This document shows, piece after piece, positions 28,403-36,982 of a DNA stretch of 64,000 nucleotides. This DNA is from Ideonella alba (GTDB lineage Bacteria > Pseudomonadota > Gammaproteobacteria > Burkholderiales > Burkholderiaceae_C). The notes beneath the pieces are model-generated. The model made no database searches, was not told the origin of the DNA, and saw nothing but the letters and a program-made list of their open reading frames with translations. Both the position numbers and the translations under genes were made by a program. Numbering within the stretch: the first letter of the stretch is position 1; each line of letters begins with the position of its first letter. The stretch covers positions 124,001-188,000 of the forward strand of contig NZ_JAGQDF010000008.1 in the NCBI RefSeq assembly GCF_018069875.1. Reading direction: 5' to 3'.

Positions 28403-29467
28403 TCACAGCGCTGCGGCGATCGCCTCGCCCAGCGCCGTGGTGCTGGCCGCGCCGCCCAGGTCGGGTGTGCGCGGCCCGTTGCGCAGCACCGCCTCGATCG
28501 CCGCCACGATGGCGTCATGGGCGGCGCGCTCGCCCAGGAAATCCAGCATCAGCGCCGCCGACCAGACCATCGCGATCGGGTTGGCGATGTTGCGGCCGAA
28601 GATGTCCGGCGCCGATCCGTGCACCGGCTCGAACAGGCTGGGAAAACGCCGCTCGGGGTTCAGGTTGGCCGACGGCGCCAGGCCGATCGTGCCGGTGCAG
28701 GCCGGGCCCAGGTCGGAGAGGATGTCGCCGAACAGGTTGGTGGCCACCACCACGTCGAAGCGCTGCGGTTGCAGCACGAAGCGGGCGCTGAGGATGTCGA
28801 TGTGCTGCTTGTCCACCGAGACCTGCGGGTACTCGGCGCCAATGCGCTCGGCCAGCGCATCCCACCACGGCATGCTGATCGCGATGCCATTGCTCTTGGT
28901 GGCCACGGTCAGGTGGCGACGGGGCCGGCGCATGGCCTGCTCGAAGGCATAGCGCAGCACGCGCTCGGAGCCCACGCGGCTGAACACCGATTCCTGGATC
29001 ACGATCTCGCGCTCGGTGCCCTCGAACATGATGCCGCCGAGCTTGGTGTACTCGCCCTCGGTGTTCTCGCGCACGATCAGCATGTCGATGTCGCCGGGCT
29101 GGCGGTTGGCCAGCGGGCAGGGCACGCCCTCGAACAAGCGCGCCGGGCGCAGGTTGATGTACTGGTCGAACTCGCGGCGGAACTTGAGCAGCGAGCCCCA
29201 CAGCGAGATGTGGTCGGGCACCGTGGCCGGCCAGCCCACGGCGCCGAAGAGGATCGCGTCCACCCCCTGCAACTGCGCTTTCCAGTCGGCGGGCATCATC
29301 TCGCCATGGGCCTGGTACCAGTCGCAGCTGGCCCAGGGGATCTCCCGCAGATCAAGCGCAAAGCCGAAGCGCTGGGCGGCGCTGCGCAGCGTGCGCAGCG
29401 CTTCGGGCATCACTTCCTGGCCGATGCCGTCTCCGGGGATCACGGCGATGCGGTGGGTGCGGGTCAT
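28403..29467 (-). CDS. Tartrate/D-malate dehydrogenase (isopropylmalate dehydrogenase family)
   Basis: A 354-residue beta-decarboxylating dehydrogenase, NAD-dependent. Motifs: IAVIPGDGIGQEVMPEALR at the N-terminus, SLWGSLLKFRREFDQYINLR substrate site, VRENTEGEYTKLGG, the Lys of ATKSNGI, FDVVVATNLFGDILSDLGP with metal-binding Asp, and PVHGSAPDIFGRNIANPIAM. Lack of leucine-pathway neighbours and the fit to TtuC/DmlA favour tartrate or D-malate over isopropylmalate. It is divergent from a LysR gene, as dmlA is from dmlR in E. coli. Confidence 0.9.
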   Translation of the reverse strand: MTRTHRIAVIPGDGIGQEVMPEALRTLRSAAQRFGFALDLREIPWASCDWYQAHGEMMPADWKAQLQGVDAILFGAVGWPATVPDHISLWGSLLKFRREFDQYINLRPARLFEGVPCPLANRQPGDIDMLIVRENTEGEYTKLGGIMFEGTEREIVIQESVFSRVGSERVLRYAFEQAMRRPRRHLTVATKSNGIAISMPWWDALAERIGAEYPQVSVDKQHIDILSARFVLQPQRFDVVVATNLFGDILSDLGPACTGTIGLAPSANLNPERRFPSLFEPVHGSAPDIFGRNIANPIAMVWSAALMLDFLGERAAHDAIVAAIEAVLRNGPRTPDLGGAASTTALGEAIAAAL

Positions 29468-29551
29468 GGTCAGGTCCGAGCGTGGGGATGGAGGTGATTG
29501 TCGTCATACACGAATGGACTTCAATAGATTTACTGTGGATTGATAATTCAT

Positions 29552-29572
29552 GATTCGTGCATAGTGCGAATC
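29552..29572. promoter_or_regulatory. Dyad GATTCG-N9-CGAATC in the divergent dehydrogenase-LysR gap
   Basis: Perfect 6-base arms with a 9-base spacer (outer span 21) fit the usual LysR-type dyad. It ends two bases before the LysR start codon and lies about 85 bases upstream of the dehydrogenase start. The surrounding 29500-29574 is unusually A/T-rich for this window, as expected for promoters. Binding by the adjacent LysR is inferred. Confidence 0.5.
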
Positions 29573-29574
29573 AC

Positions 29575-30492
29575 ATGAACCTGCCGCTTCCGTCCCCAGC
29601 CACCGAGGACCTGCGCGTCTTCACCGTGGTCGCGCGCCGCGCCAGTTTCAGCGCCGCCGCGCACGAGCTGGGCGTTTCGCCCGCCTATGTCAGCAAGCGC
29701 ATCCGGTTGCTGGAGCAGGCGCTGGGCACGCCGCTGCTGACGCGCACCACGCGGCGCGTGACCGTCACCGAGGCGGGCGAGGACGTCTACCGCCACGCAC
29801 TGCAAGTGCTGGAGGCGATGGACCAGCTGGTGCAGGCCGCCGGCAGCAGCCGGCGCGAGCCGCGCGGCCTGTTGCGGGTGTGCTCGAGCCTGGGCTTTGG
29901 CCGGCGCGTGGTGGCGCCGGCGCTGTCGGCACTGGTGCAGCAGCATCCCGGCCTATCGGTGCGCTTCGAGGTGCTGGACCGCCTGGTCGACCCGGCCGCC
30001 GAGGGTTTCGATCTGGATGTGCGCATCGGCGACGAGATCGCGCCGCACCTGGTGGCCCACCGCCTGCAGGACAACCACCGCCTGCTGTGTGCCGCGCCCG
30101 CCTACCTGGCCCGCGCCGGCCAGCCGCGCACGCCGCAGGACCTGGCGCAGCACGACTGCCTGGTGATCAAGGAGCGCGACCATCCCTTCGGGGTCTGGCG
30201 CCTGCAGGGACCGGGTGGCGCCACCGCCAGCGTCAAGGTCACCGGTCCGCTGTCGACCAACCACGGCGAGGTGGCGCTGCAGTGGGCGTTGGAGGGCCGC
30301 GGCGTGGTGCTGCGCTCGCAATGGGACGTGGCCGAGGACCTGCGCGCCGGGCGCCTGCAGACGCTGCTGCCCGCCTGGCAGCAGCCGGCGGCGGTGTGGG
30401 CGGTGACGCCGCAGCGGCCGGCGCAATCGGCCAAGGTGCGGGTGGCGGTGCAGTTCCTGCGCCAGTGGCTGGCCGGCCCGGCGGCGCCCTGA
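29575..30492 (+). CDS. LysR-family regulator, DmlR-like
   Basis: A 305-residue regulator. Helix-turn-helix: LRVFTVVARRASFSAAAHEL and GVSPAYVSKRIRLLEQALGT. The effector domain includes GLLRVCSSLGFGRRVVAPAL and FDLDVRIGDEIAPHLVAHRL. The divergent neighbour is a tartrate/D-malate-type dehydrogenase, the same arrangement as dmlR-dmlA, so it probably activates that gene in response to substrate. ATG 29575 was preferred to 29557 because the operator-like dyad would otherwise be coding. Confidence 0.9.
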   Translation: MNLPLPSPATEDLRVFTVVARRASFSAAAHELGVSPAYVSKRIRLLEQALGTPLLTRTTRRVTVTEAGEDVYRHALQVLEAMDQLVQAAGSSRREPRGLLRVCSSLGFGRRVVAPALSALVQQHPGLSVRFEVLDRLVDPAAEGFDLDVRIGDEIAPHLVAHRLQDNHRLLCAAPAYLARAGQPRTPQDLAQHDCLVIKERDHPFGVWRLQGPGGATASVKVTGPLSTNHGEVALQWALEGRGVVLRSQWDVAEDLRAGRLQTLLPAWQQPAAVWAVTPQRPAQSAKVRVAVQFLRQWLAGPAAP

Positions 30493-30496
30493 GCGT

Positions 30497-32302
30497 TCAG
30501 CGCACCACGTCCACCATGTGCCACCACTCCTGCCAGAAGGGTGGCGGGCGGTAGCCGATCACCGGCGCGTGCGCCAGCCAGGTCTGGAGGGTGTGGAAGC
30601 GCACCCGGTAGGGCATCCACACCGCGGCGATGCGGGCGGCTTCGGCAAAGCCGGCCAGTCGCTCGGGGCCATCGGGCTGGCGCGCCAGGCGGTCGAACAG
30701 CGCGTCCATCTCGGGGCGCTTGAAGCGGGCGAAATTCTGCGAGCCCAGCTGCCGGCTGTCGTAGCGGGTGAGCTGGCCCAGGCTGTCGGGCGTGGCCGCC
30801 TGGTTGCCGATGTGCCAGACCTGGAACTGGCCGGCCCGGGCGGCCTTGACCAGCTCGGGCCACTTGCCCACCTTGAACTCCAGGCGCAGGCCCAGGCGCG
30901 TCATGTCGCGCAGGTACTGCTCCGAGATCTGCCGCGCGCGCTGGTTGGACTCGATCGACCAGACCATGCGCAGCGGGCTGCCGTCGGGCTGCTCGCGCCA
31001 GCCGTCGCCGTCGCGGTCGACGTAGCCGTACAGGTCGAGCAGGGCCTGGGCGCGGGCGGGGTCGAAGTCACCCATCTCGCTCTTGTAGTCGGGGCGCCAG
31101 GCGGTGCTGTGGGGGCAGTAGGGCGACTGGCAGGCCAGGCCCTGGCCGCGGTGGACGATGCGGATCTCGCGCTCGATGTCCATGCCCAGCGCGATCGCCC
31201 GGCGCAGTGCCACCTTGTCGGGCGAATAACCGCCCACCAGCGGATCCTCCATGTTGAAGAAGGTGGCGAAGTAGTCGGCGCTGAGGGTGCGCCGGCCTTG
31301 CAGGCCGCGCTTGCGCAGATGCGGCGCCAGCTCGCTGCCCACCACCGCCTGGCTGATGAACTCGGCCGGCACGCGGTCGATCAGGTCGTGCTCGCCGTTC
31401 AGGAAGGCCAGCCAGCGCGGCTGCGCCTCCTCGACGATGTCGATCTCGACGCGGTCGACCATCGGCAGCCGCCGGCCCTTGAAGCGCGCCAGCAGGGCCT
31501 GGCCTTCGGCATCGGCGGCGGCGGGCTCGGCGTCGTAGACGCGCTCGCGGTACTGCGGGTTGCGCACCAGCACGATGCGCGAGGCGCGGCGCCACTGTGC
31601 CAGCATGAAGGGGCCGGTGCCCACCGGGTGTTCGGTGACGGTGTCGCCGTAGTGCTCCACCACCTCGCGCGCCACCGCGCCGTACAGGTCGGAGGCCGCC
31701 AGGAAGTCGAGGAAACGCGGCCGCGGCTCGCGCAGGCGGATCTGCAGCGTGCTGCGGTCCAGCGCGCGCAGGCCCTCGATCGGCGTGTCGTAGTCAAAGG
31801 GCCGCTTGCCATCGATCGCGCGCTGGCGCGCCTCGGCCAGGCCCAGCAGGCCGTAGCTGTCGGTGTAGCCCCACAGCGGGCTCTTCAGCTTCGGGTCGGC
31901 GTAGCGCTTGATCGCGAAGACGTAGTCCTCGGCCACCAGCTCTCGCCGCCGCCCGCCGAAGGCCGGGTCGTCGGCGAAGAAGATGCCCGGGCGCACGCGG
32001 AAGGTCCAGGTGCGGAAGTCGTCGGACACCTCGGGCATGCCCGCCGCGGTCAATGGCTTGATGCGCGCCGGCCGGGCCAGGTGGTCGAAGGCGTAGAGCG
32101 CCTCGAAGATGTGCGAGGTGACGCCGCGCGAGTAGATGTCGTTGACCTGCGTGGGGTCGAAGCCCGTCTCGGCATTGGCGAAGGCGATGCGCAGCACCTT
32201 CTCGCCTGGCGCGGCCTGGGCGCGCGCCGCCCAGGCCGGCGCCAGCGCCAGGCCGGCCGCGGTCTGCAGCCAGTGTCGGCGGTCGGTGCGGGGGCCGCCC
32301 AT
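30497..32302 (-). CDS. Peptide-type ABC binding protein, paralogue 1 of 3
   Basis: A 601-residue family-5 solute-binding protein. The N-terminus TDRRHWLQTAAGLALAPAWA looks like a Tat signal with cleavage after AQA. Core motifs: FANAETGFDPTQVNDIYSRG, EHPVGTGPFMLAQWRRASRI, NPQYRERVYDAEP and ALLDLYGYVDRDGDGWREQP. The C-terminal PFWQEWWHMVDV is shared with paralogue 2. ATG 32302 leaves 7 bases after the upstream gene and gives the same length as its paralogues; ATG 32338 is an alternative with a longer leader. It is last of three tandem copies transcribed away from the permease operon. Ligand unknown. Confidence 0.88.
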   Translation of the reverse strand: MGGPRTDRRHWLQTAAGLALAPAWAARAQAAPGEKVLRIAFANAETGFDPTQVNDIYSRGVTSHIFEALYAFDHLARPARIKPLTAAGMPEVSDDFRTWTFRVRPGIFFADDPAFGGRRRELVAEDYVFAIKRYADPKLKSPLWGYTDSYGLLGLAEARQRAIDGKRPFDYDTPIEGLRALDRSTLQIRLREPRPRFLDFLAASDLYGAVAREVVEHYGDTVTEHPVGTGPFMLAQWRRASRIVLVRNPQYRERVYDAEPAAADAEGQALLARFKGRRLPMVDRVEIDIVEEAQPRWLAFLNGEHDLIDRVPAEFISQAVVGSELAPHLRKRGLQGRRTLSADYFATFFNMEDPLVGGYSPDKVALRRAIALGMDIEREIRIVHRGQGLACQSPYCPHSTAWRPDYKSEMGDFDPARAQALLDLYGYVDRDGDGWREQPDGSPLRMVWSIESNQRARQISEQYLRDMTRLGLRLEFKVGKWPELVKAARAGQFQVWHIGNQAATPDSLGQLTRYDSRQLGSQNFARFKRPEMDALFDRLARQPDGPERLAGFAEAARIAAVWMPYRVRFHTLQTWLAHAPVIGYRPPPFWQEWWHMVDVVR

Positions 32303-32309
32303 CGCCAGC

Positions 32310-34115
32310 TCAGGTGCCGGCGGGCGTGGGGTCGACATCGACCATGTGCCACCACTCCTGCCAGAACAGCGGCCGGCGGTAGCCATGCACCGGTGCGTGG
32401 GCCAGGTCGGTGATGTACGAATGCCAGCGCACCTTGTAGGGCATCCAGGCCACGGTCAGGCGCACCGCTTCGCGGAACAGCGCGTCGCGCTCGGGGCCGT
32501 CGGGCAGGGCCGACAGGCGCTGGTAGATCGCGTCGAACTCGGGGCGCTTGAAGCGCGCCATGTTCTGGCCGCCGACCTGGCTGCCGTCGTAGCGCTGCAG
32601 CGCGCCCTGGCTGTCGGGCGCGGCCGACATGCTGCCGACATGCCACATCTGGAAGCTGCCGGCACGCGCCGCCTTCAGCAGCTCGGGCCACTTGCCGATC
32701 TTGAACTCCACGCGCAGGCCCAGCGACTTCAGGTCACGCAGCCACAGCTCGGAGAGCTGGCGCGCGCGCTGGTTGTCCTCGATGCTCCAGACCAGGGTCA
32801 GCGGGCTGCCGTCGGGCCGCTCGCGCCAGCCGTCGCCATTGCGGTCGGTCCAGCCGTAGAGGTCCAGCAGCGCGCGCGCACGCGCCGGGTCGTACTGGCC
32901 CATCTCGGTGCTGAGGGCCGGGTCGAAGGCGCCGGTGTGCGGCGCGATCGGGGCGTGCGCCACCCGGGCCTGGCCGCGGTGCACGACGCGGATCTCGCGC
33001 CCGACATCCAGCCCCAGCCCGATGGCCCGCCGCAGGGCCACCCGCTCGGGCGTGTAGCCGCCGACCACCGGGTCCTCCAGGTTGAAGAAGACCATGCTCA
33101 TGTCGGCGCGCAGGTTGCGCCAGGCCTTCACGCCCTGCTGCGCCAGGTAGGGCGCCAGCCGGCCGCCGGGCAGGGCCTGCTCGACGAAGTCCGCCGGCAC
33201 CTGCTCGATGAAGTTGTGCTGGCCATTGAGAAAGGCCAGCCAGCGCGGCTGCGACTCCTCGACGATCGACACCTCGACCCGGTCGATCATCGGCAACCGG
33301 CGCCCCTTGAAGCGCGCCAGCAGGGCCTGGCCTTCGGCATCGTCCGGGGCGGGCTCGGCGTCGTAGACGCGCTCACGGTACTGCGGGTTGCGCACCAGCA
33401 CCACGCGCGAGGCGCGGCGCCACTGCTGCAGCACGAAGGGGCCGGTGCCCACCGGGTGCTCGGGCAGGCGCTCGCCGTAGCGCTCGACCACCTCGCGGGC
33501 CAGCGCCCCCATCAGGTCGCTGACGGCCAGGAACTCGATGAAGCGCGGCCGCGGCTCGGCCAGGCGGAACTGCAGCGTGTAGCGGTCCAGCGCGCGCAGG
33601 CCCTCGATCGGGGTGTCGTAGTCGAAGGCCTGGCCGCCCTGGGCGCGCTGGCGCAGCGCGGCCAGGCCCAGCAGCTGGTAGCTGTCGACATAGCCCCAGT
33701 TGGGGCTCTTGAGCTGCGGATCGGCGTAGCGCTTGATCGAGTAGACATAGTCCTCGGCCACCAGCTCGCGGGGACGGCCGCCGAAGGCGGGATCGTCGGC
33801 GAACAGGATCCCCGGACGCAGCCGCACCGTCCAGCGGCGGAAATCGTCGGCCACCTCGGGCATGGCCGCCGCGGTCAGCGGGCGGAACTTCGCCGGCCGG
33901 GCCAGGTGGTCGTAGGCGTAGAGGCCCTCGAAGAGGTGGGCGGTGAGGGTGCGCGAGTAGATGTCGTTGACCCGCACCGGGTCCATGCCGGTCTCGGCGA
34001 CCCGGAACGCGTAGCGCAGCACCCGCTCCGCCGTCGGGGCCGTGGCGGCCCGGGTGGCCGAGGGCAGCAGGCCCAGCGCGGCCCCGGCCTGCAGCAGTTC
34101 ACGGCGTGATCGCAT
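32310..34115 (-). CDS. Peptide-type ABC binding protein, paralogue 2 of 3
   Basis: A 601-residue family-5 solute-binding protein. A short RR signal, MRSRRELLQAGAALGLLPSA, could be a Tat or Sec signal. Core motifs parallel its neighbours: FRVAETGMDPVRVNDIYSRT, EHPVGTGPFVLQQWRRASRV, NPQYRERVYDAEP, ALLDLYGWTDRNGDGWRERP. The start follows GGAGAGCGG. It is closest to paralogue 1; near 33371-33460 the DNA is almost identical to 31541-31630, which suggests recent duplication or gene conversion. It begins 9 bases after paralogue 3. Confidence 0.9.
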   Translation of the reverse strand: MRSRRELLQAGAALGLLPSATRAATAPTAERVLRYAFRVAETGMDPVRVNDIYSRTLTAHLFEGLYAYDHLARPAKFRPLTAAAMPEVADDFRRWTVRLRPGILFADDPAFGGRPRELVAEDYVYSIKRYADPQLKSPNWGYVDSYQLLGLAALRQRAQGGQAFDYDTPIEGLRALDRYTLQFRLAEPRPRFIEFLAVSDLMGALAREVVERYGERLPEHPVGTGPFVLQQWRRASRVVLVRNPQYRERVYDAEPAPDDAEGQALLARFKGRRLPMIDRVEVSIVEESQPRWLAFLNGQHNFIEQVPADFVEQALPGGRLAPYLAQQGVKAWRNLRADMSMVFFNLEDPVVGGYTPERVALRRAIGLGLDVGREIRVVHRGQARVAHAPIAPHTGAFDPALSTEMGQYDPARARALLDLYGWTDRNGDGWRERPDGSPLTLVWSIEDNQRARQLSELWLRDLKSLGLRVEFKIGKWPELLKAARAGSFQMWHVGSMSAAPDSQGALQRYDGSQVGGQNMARFKRPEFDAIYQRLSALPDGPERDALFREAVRLTVAWMPYKVRWHSYITDLAHAPVHGYRRPLFWQEWWHMVDVDPTPAGT

Positions 34116-34124
34116 CCGCTCTCC

Positions 34125-35927
34125 TCAGTGACGGGCCGCCTGGCGCGCCGGGTCGACATCCAGGTAGCGCCAGAACTCGCGCATGAACGGGTGGCGCCGG
34201 TAGCCGTCCACCCAGGGCTGCAGCAGGTCGGTGTGCAGCCGGTGGTGGTTGATCTTGTAGGGCATGTAGGCCACGCCCAGGCGCTTGATGCGGTCGATCA
34301 GCGCCTGGCGCTCGGGCCCGTCGGGCAGCACCGCCTGGCGTTCGAACAGCTGGTTGACCTCGGGCAGGTTGAAGCGCGCATGGTTGGCCTGGCCCTTGCT
34401 GGGGCCGTACATCAGGTCGAGCATGTAGCTGGCGTCGGGGGTGGTGGCGCTCCAGGCCACGCCCCACATCATCAGCTTGCCGGCGCGCGAGGCCTTCAAG
34501 TTCTCGGGCCATTTGGCCGGCTTGAACTGCACGCGGATGCGCAGTGCATCAAAGGCCCGCTGCCAGATCTCGGTGAGCACGCGCGAGGCCTGGTCGGGCT
34601 GGGTGGCGTACTCGATCGTCAGCGGCTGGCCATCGGGGCGGTCGCGCCAGCCATCGCCGTTGCGGTCGATCCAGCCGTGCAGATCCAGCAGGGCCTGGGC
34701 GCGGGCCAGGTCCTGGTCGCTCATCTCGCTCTTGAAGGCGGGGTCGTAGCTGGTGGTGTGCGGCGGCACGATGGACTGCGCGGCCACCGCCTGGCCCTTG
34801 CGCACCTGGACGTTCTCGGCCTGGGTGTCGTAGGCCAGCGCGATCGCCCGGCGCAGCGCCACCTGGGCCGGCGCATAGCCGCCCACCACCGGGTTCTCCA
34901 TGCCGAAGTAGCTGTAGCCGATGTCGGCCCCCAGCATGCGCTGCAGCTGCACGCCTTTCTTCGCCAGGTGCGGCGCCAGCTGTCCGCCGGGGGCGGCCAT
35001 CGGCGAGAGCTCGGGCGGCAGACGGTCCAGGAAGTCGTGCTCGGCGTTCAGGAAGCCCAGCAGCCGCGGCTGCGATTCCTCGACGATCGAGATCTCCACC
35101 CGGTCGAGCATCGGCAGCCGCCGGCCGGCCAGGCGGCGGGCCATGGCCTCGCCCTCGGCGTCGCCGGGGCTGGCCTGTTCGTCATAGTGCTGCTCGCGAA
35201 AGCCGGGGTTGCGCTCGAGCACGATCTTCGAGGAGCGCTTCCAGGCGGCCAGGCGGAAGGGCCCGGTGCCCACCGGGTGGGCCATGATCTGGTCACCGTA
35301 GTGCTCGACCACCTCGCGCGCCACCGCGCCCAGCATCGCGCCGTCGGCCAGCACATAGGCAAAGCGCGGCGCCGGCGCGGCCAGGCGGAACTGCAGCGTG
35401 TAGCGGTCGAGCGCGCGCACACCCTCGACCTCCTGGTCGTAGGGGAAGGGCGTCTTGTCCTTCAGCGCCTGGCGCTTCAGCTCGGACAGGCCCAGCAGCC
35501 GGGCGTTCTCGAGCTGCGAGACCACCGGGCTCTTCAGCGCCGGGTCGTACAGCCGCTTGATGGTGTAGACATAGTCCTGGGCCACCAGCTCGCGCCGCTG
35601 GCCCTTGAACGCCGGGTCGTCGGCGAAGTAGATGCCCGGGCGGATGCGCAGCGTCCAGGTGCGGAAGTTGTCGCTGGGCACCGGCAGGGCCTCGGCGGTC
35701 TGCGGCTTCAGCCGGGCTGGCCGGGCCAGGAAGTCGTAGGTCAGCGGCGACTCGACGATGTTGGCCACCACGGTGCGCGAGTACAGGTCGGAGACCTGCG
35801 CCGGGTCGAAGCCGGTCTCGGCAATCGGGAAGGCGTAGTGCAGCACGCGCGCCGGCTCGGCGGCCCGGGCCGGGCCGGCCAGCGCGGCCAGCAGCACAAG
35901 CGGGAAGAGGGCGAGCAGGCGCAGCAT
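34125..35927 (-). CDS. Peptide-type ABC binding protein, paralogue 3 of 3
   Basis: A 600-residue family-5 solute-binding protein with an ordinary Sec signal (MLRLLALFPLVLLAALAG, cleavage after ARA). Core: FPIAETGFDPAQVSDLYSRT, AHPVGTGPFRLAAWKRSSKI, ALLDLHGWIDRNGDGWRDRP. It is more distant from the other two, lacking the FWQEWWHMVDV ending (it has PFMREFWRYLDV). ATG 35927 was chosen because it puts the signal at the start; an upstream start at 35978 would add an odd polar leader. It is the first gene of the leftward trio, divergent from the permeases. Confidence 0.9.
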   Translation of the reverse strand: MLRLLALFPLVLLAALAGPARAAEPARVLHYAFPIAETGFDPAQVSDLYSRTVVANIVESPLTYDFLARPARLKPQTAEALPVPSDNFRTWTLRIRPGIYFADDPAFKGQRRELVAQDYVYTIKRLYDPALKSPVVSQLENARLLGLSELKRQALKDKTPFPYDQEVEGVRALDRYTLQFRLAAPAPRFAYVLADGAMLGAVAREVVEHYGDQIMAHPVGTGPFRLAAWKRSSKIVLERNPGFREQHYDEQASPGDAEGEAMARRLAGRRLPMLDRVEISIVEESQPRLLGFLNAEHDFLDRLPPELSPMAAPGGQLAPHLAKKGVQLQRMLGADIGYSYFGMENPVVGGYAPAQVALRRAIALAYDTQAENVQVRKGQAVAAQSIVPPHTTSYDPAFKSEMSDQDLARAQALLDLHGWIDRNGDGWRDRPDGQPLTIEYATQPDQASRVLTEIWQRAFDALRIRVQFKPAKWPENLKASRAGKLMMWGVAWSATTPDASYMLDLMYGPSKGQANHARFNLPEVNQLFERQAVLPDGPERQALIDRIKRLGVAYMPYKINHHRLHTDLLQPWVDGYRRHPFMREFWRYLDVDPARQAARH

Positions 35928-35982
35928 CGGGCCCGATTGTGCCGATGCCCGCGCGGCGCGTCCGGTCGGGTTAGCCATGGCC

Positions 35983-36010
35983 TTGGCGACGGCCTGGGCG
36001 CCACTACACT
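35983..36010 (+). promoter_or_regulatory. Promoter for the peptide ABC permease operon
   Basis: TTGGCG (35983-35988) and TACACT (36005-36010) are separated by 16 bases and lie 33 bases upstream of the first permease start, fitting a sigma-70 promoter. The 116-base divergent gap 35928-36043 also serves the three binding-protein genes, but I could not pick their promoter. Confidence 0.45.
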
Positions 36011-36043
36011 GCGCCGATTCCCCGGCTGGCGCAAGAGGAGTTC

Positions 36044-36982
36044 ATGGCCGCCTACCTGTTGAGACGACTGTGGCAGATGGTGCCCACGCTGCTGGGCGTG
36101 GTGACCCTGGTCTTCGTGCTGTTCAAGTTCTTCGGCGGCGACCCGGCCGAGATCCTGGGCGGCCTGAACGCCACGCCGGAGCAGGTCGAGGCGATCCGCG
36201 AGCAGCTGGGCCTGAACCAGCCCTGGTGGGTGCAGCTGGGCATCTTCCTGAAGCAGATCGCCACCTTCGACTGGGGGCGCAGCTGGGCCACGCAGGAATC
36301 GGTGGCGCACCTGTTCGCCACGCGGCTGCCGGCCACGCTGACGGTGATGGGCCCGATCCTGCTGCTCGACACCCTGCTGGCTGTGCCGATCGCGCTGGGC
36401 GTGGCCTATGTGCGCGGCTCGCTGACCGACCGCGCGCTGATGGTGATCACCACGGTGGCGCTGTCGATCTCCTTCCTGGTCTACGTGATCGTTGGCCAGT
36501 ACGTCTTCGCCTTCCAGCTGGGCTGGTTCCCGGTGCAGGGCTGGAGCGACTCCACGCTGACCAACCTGCTGCGCTACGCGCCGCTGCCGGTGCTGCTGGC
36601 GGTGATGGTGGGTGTGGCGCCGCAGACCCGGCTGTACCGCAGCTTCTTCCTGGATGAGCTGGGCCAGGACTATGTGCGCACCGCGCGCGCCAAGGGCCTG
36701 GGCGAGCGCCGCGTGCTGTTCAAGCATGTGCTGCGCAACGCGATGATCCCGATCCTCACCAACGTGGGCCTGGCGCTGCCGGGCATCTTCGTGGGCTCCT
36801 TCCTGATCGAGGTCTTCTTCTCCATTCCCGGCCTGGGCCGCGAGGTGCTGCTGGCCGTCAACCGCAGCGATTACCCGGTGATCCAGGCGGCCACCGTCTA
36901 CCTGGCGATGCTGACGATGCTGATCAACCTGGCCACCGACCTGCTCTACAAGGCGGTGGATCCGCGGGTGGTGCTGAAATGA
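36044..36982 (+). CDS. Peptide-type ABC transporter permease, DppB-like
   Basis: A 312-residue inner-membrane permease with about six helices. The N-terminus AAYLLRRLWQMVPTLLGVVT and the following FFGGDPAEILGGLNATPEQV are typical of DppB/OppB. The cytoplasmic loop that docks to the ATPase reads DYVRTARAKGLGERRVLFKH. A strong GAGGAG ribosome-binding site precedes it. Its stop overlaps the next permease by 4 bases (ATGA). Confidence 0.92.
   Translation: MAAYLLRRLWQMVPTLLGVVTLVFVLFKFFGGDPAEILGGLNATPEQVEAIREQLGLNQPWWVQLGIFLKQIATFDWGRSWATQESVAHLFATRLPATLTVMGPILLLDTLLAVPIALGVAYVRGSLTDRALMVITTVALSISFLVYVIVGQYVFAFQLGWFPVQGWSDSTLTNLLRYAPLPVLLAVMVGVAPQTRLYRSFFLDELGQDYVRTARAKGLGERRVLFKHVLRNAMIPILTNVGLALPGIFVGSFLIEVFFSIPGLGREVLLAVNRSDYPVIQAATVYLAMLTMLINLATDLLYKAVDPRVVLK

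Noticed and set aside
28403-29467. leuB (3-isopropylmalate dehydrogenase)
   Set aside because: No leuC or leuD nearby, divergent LysR arrangement and substrate-site sequence fit the tartrate/D-malate branch better.
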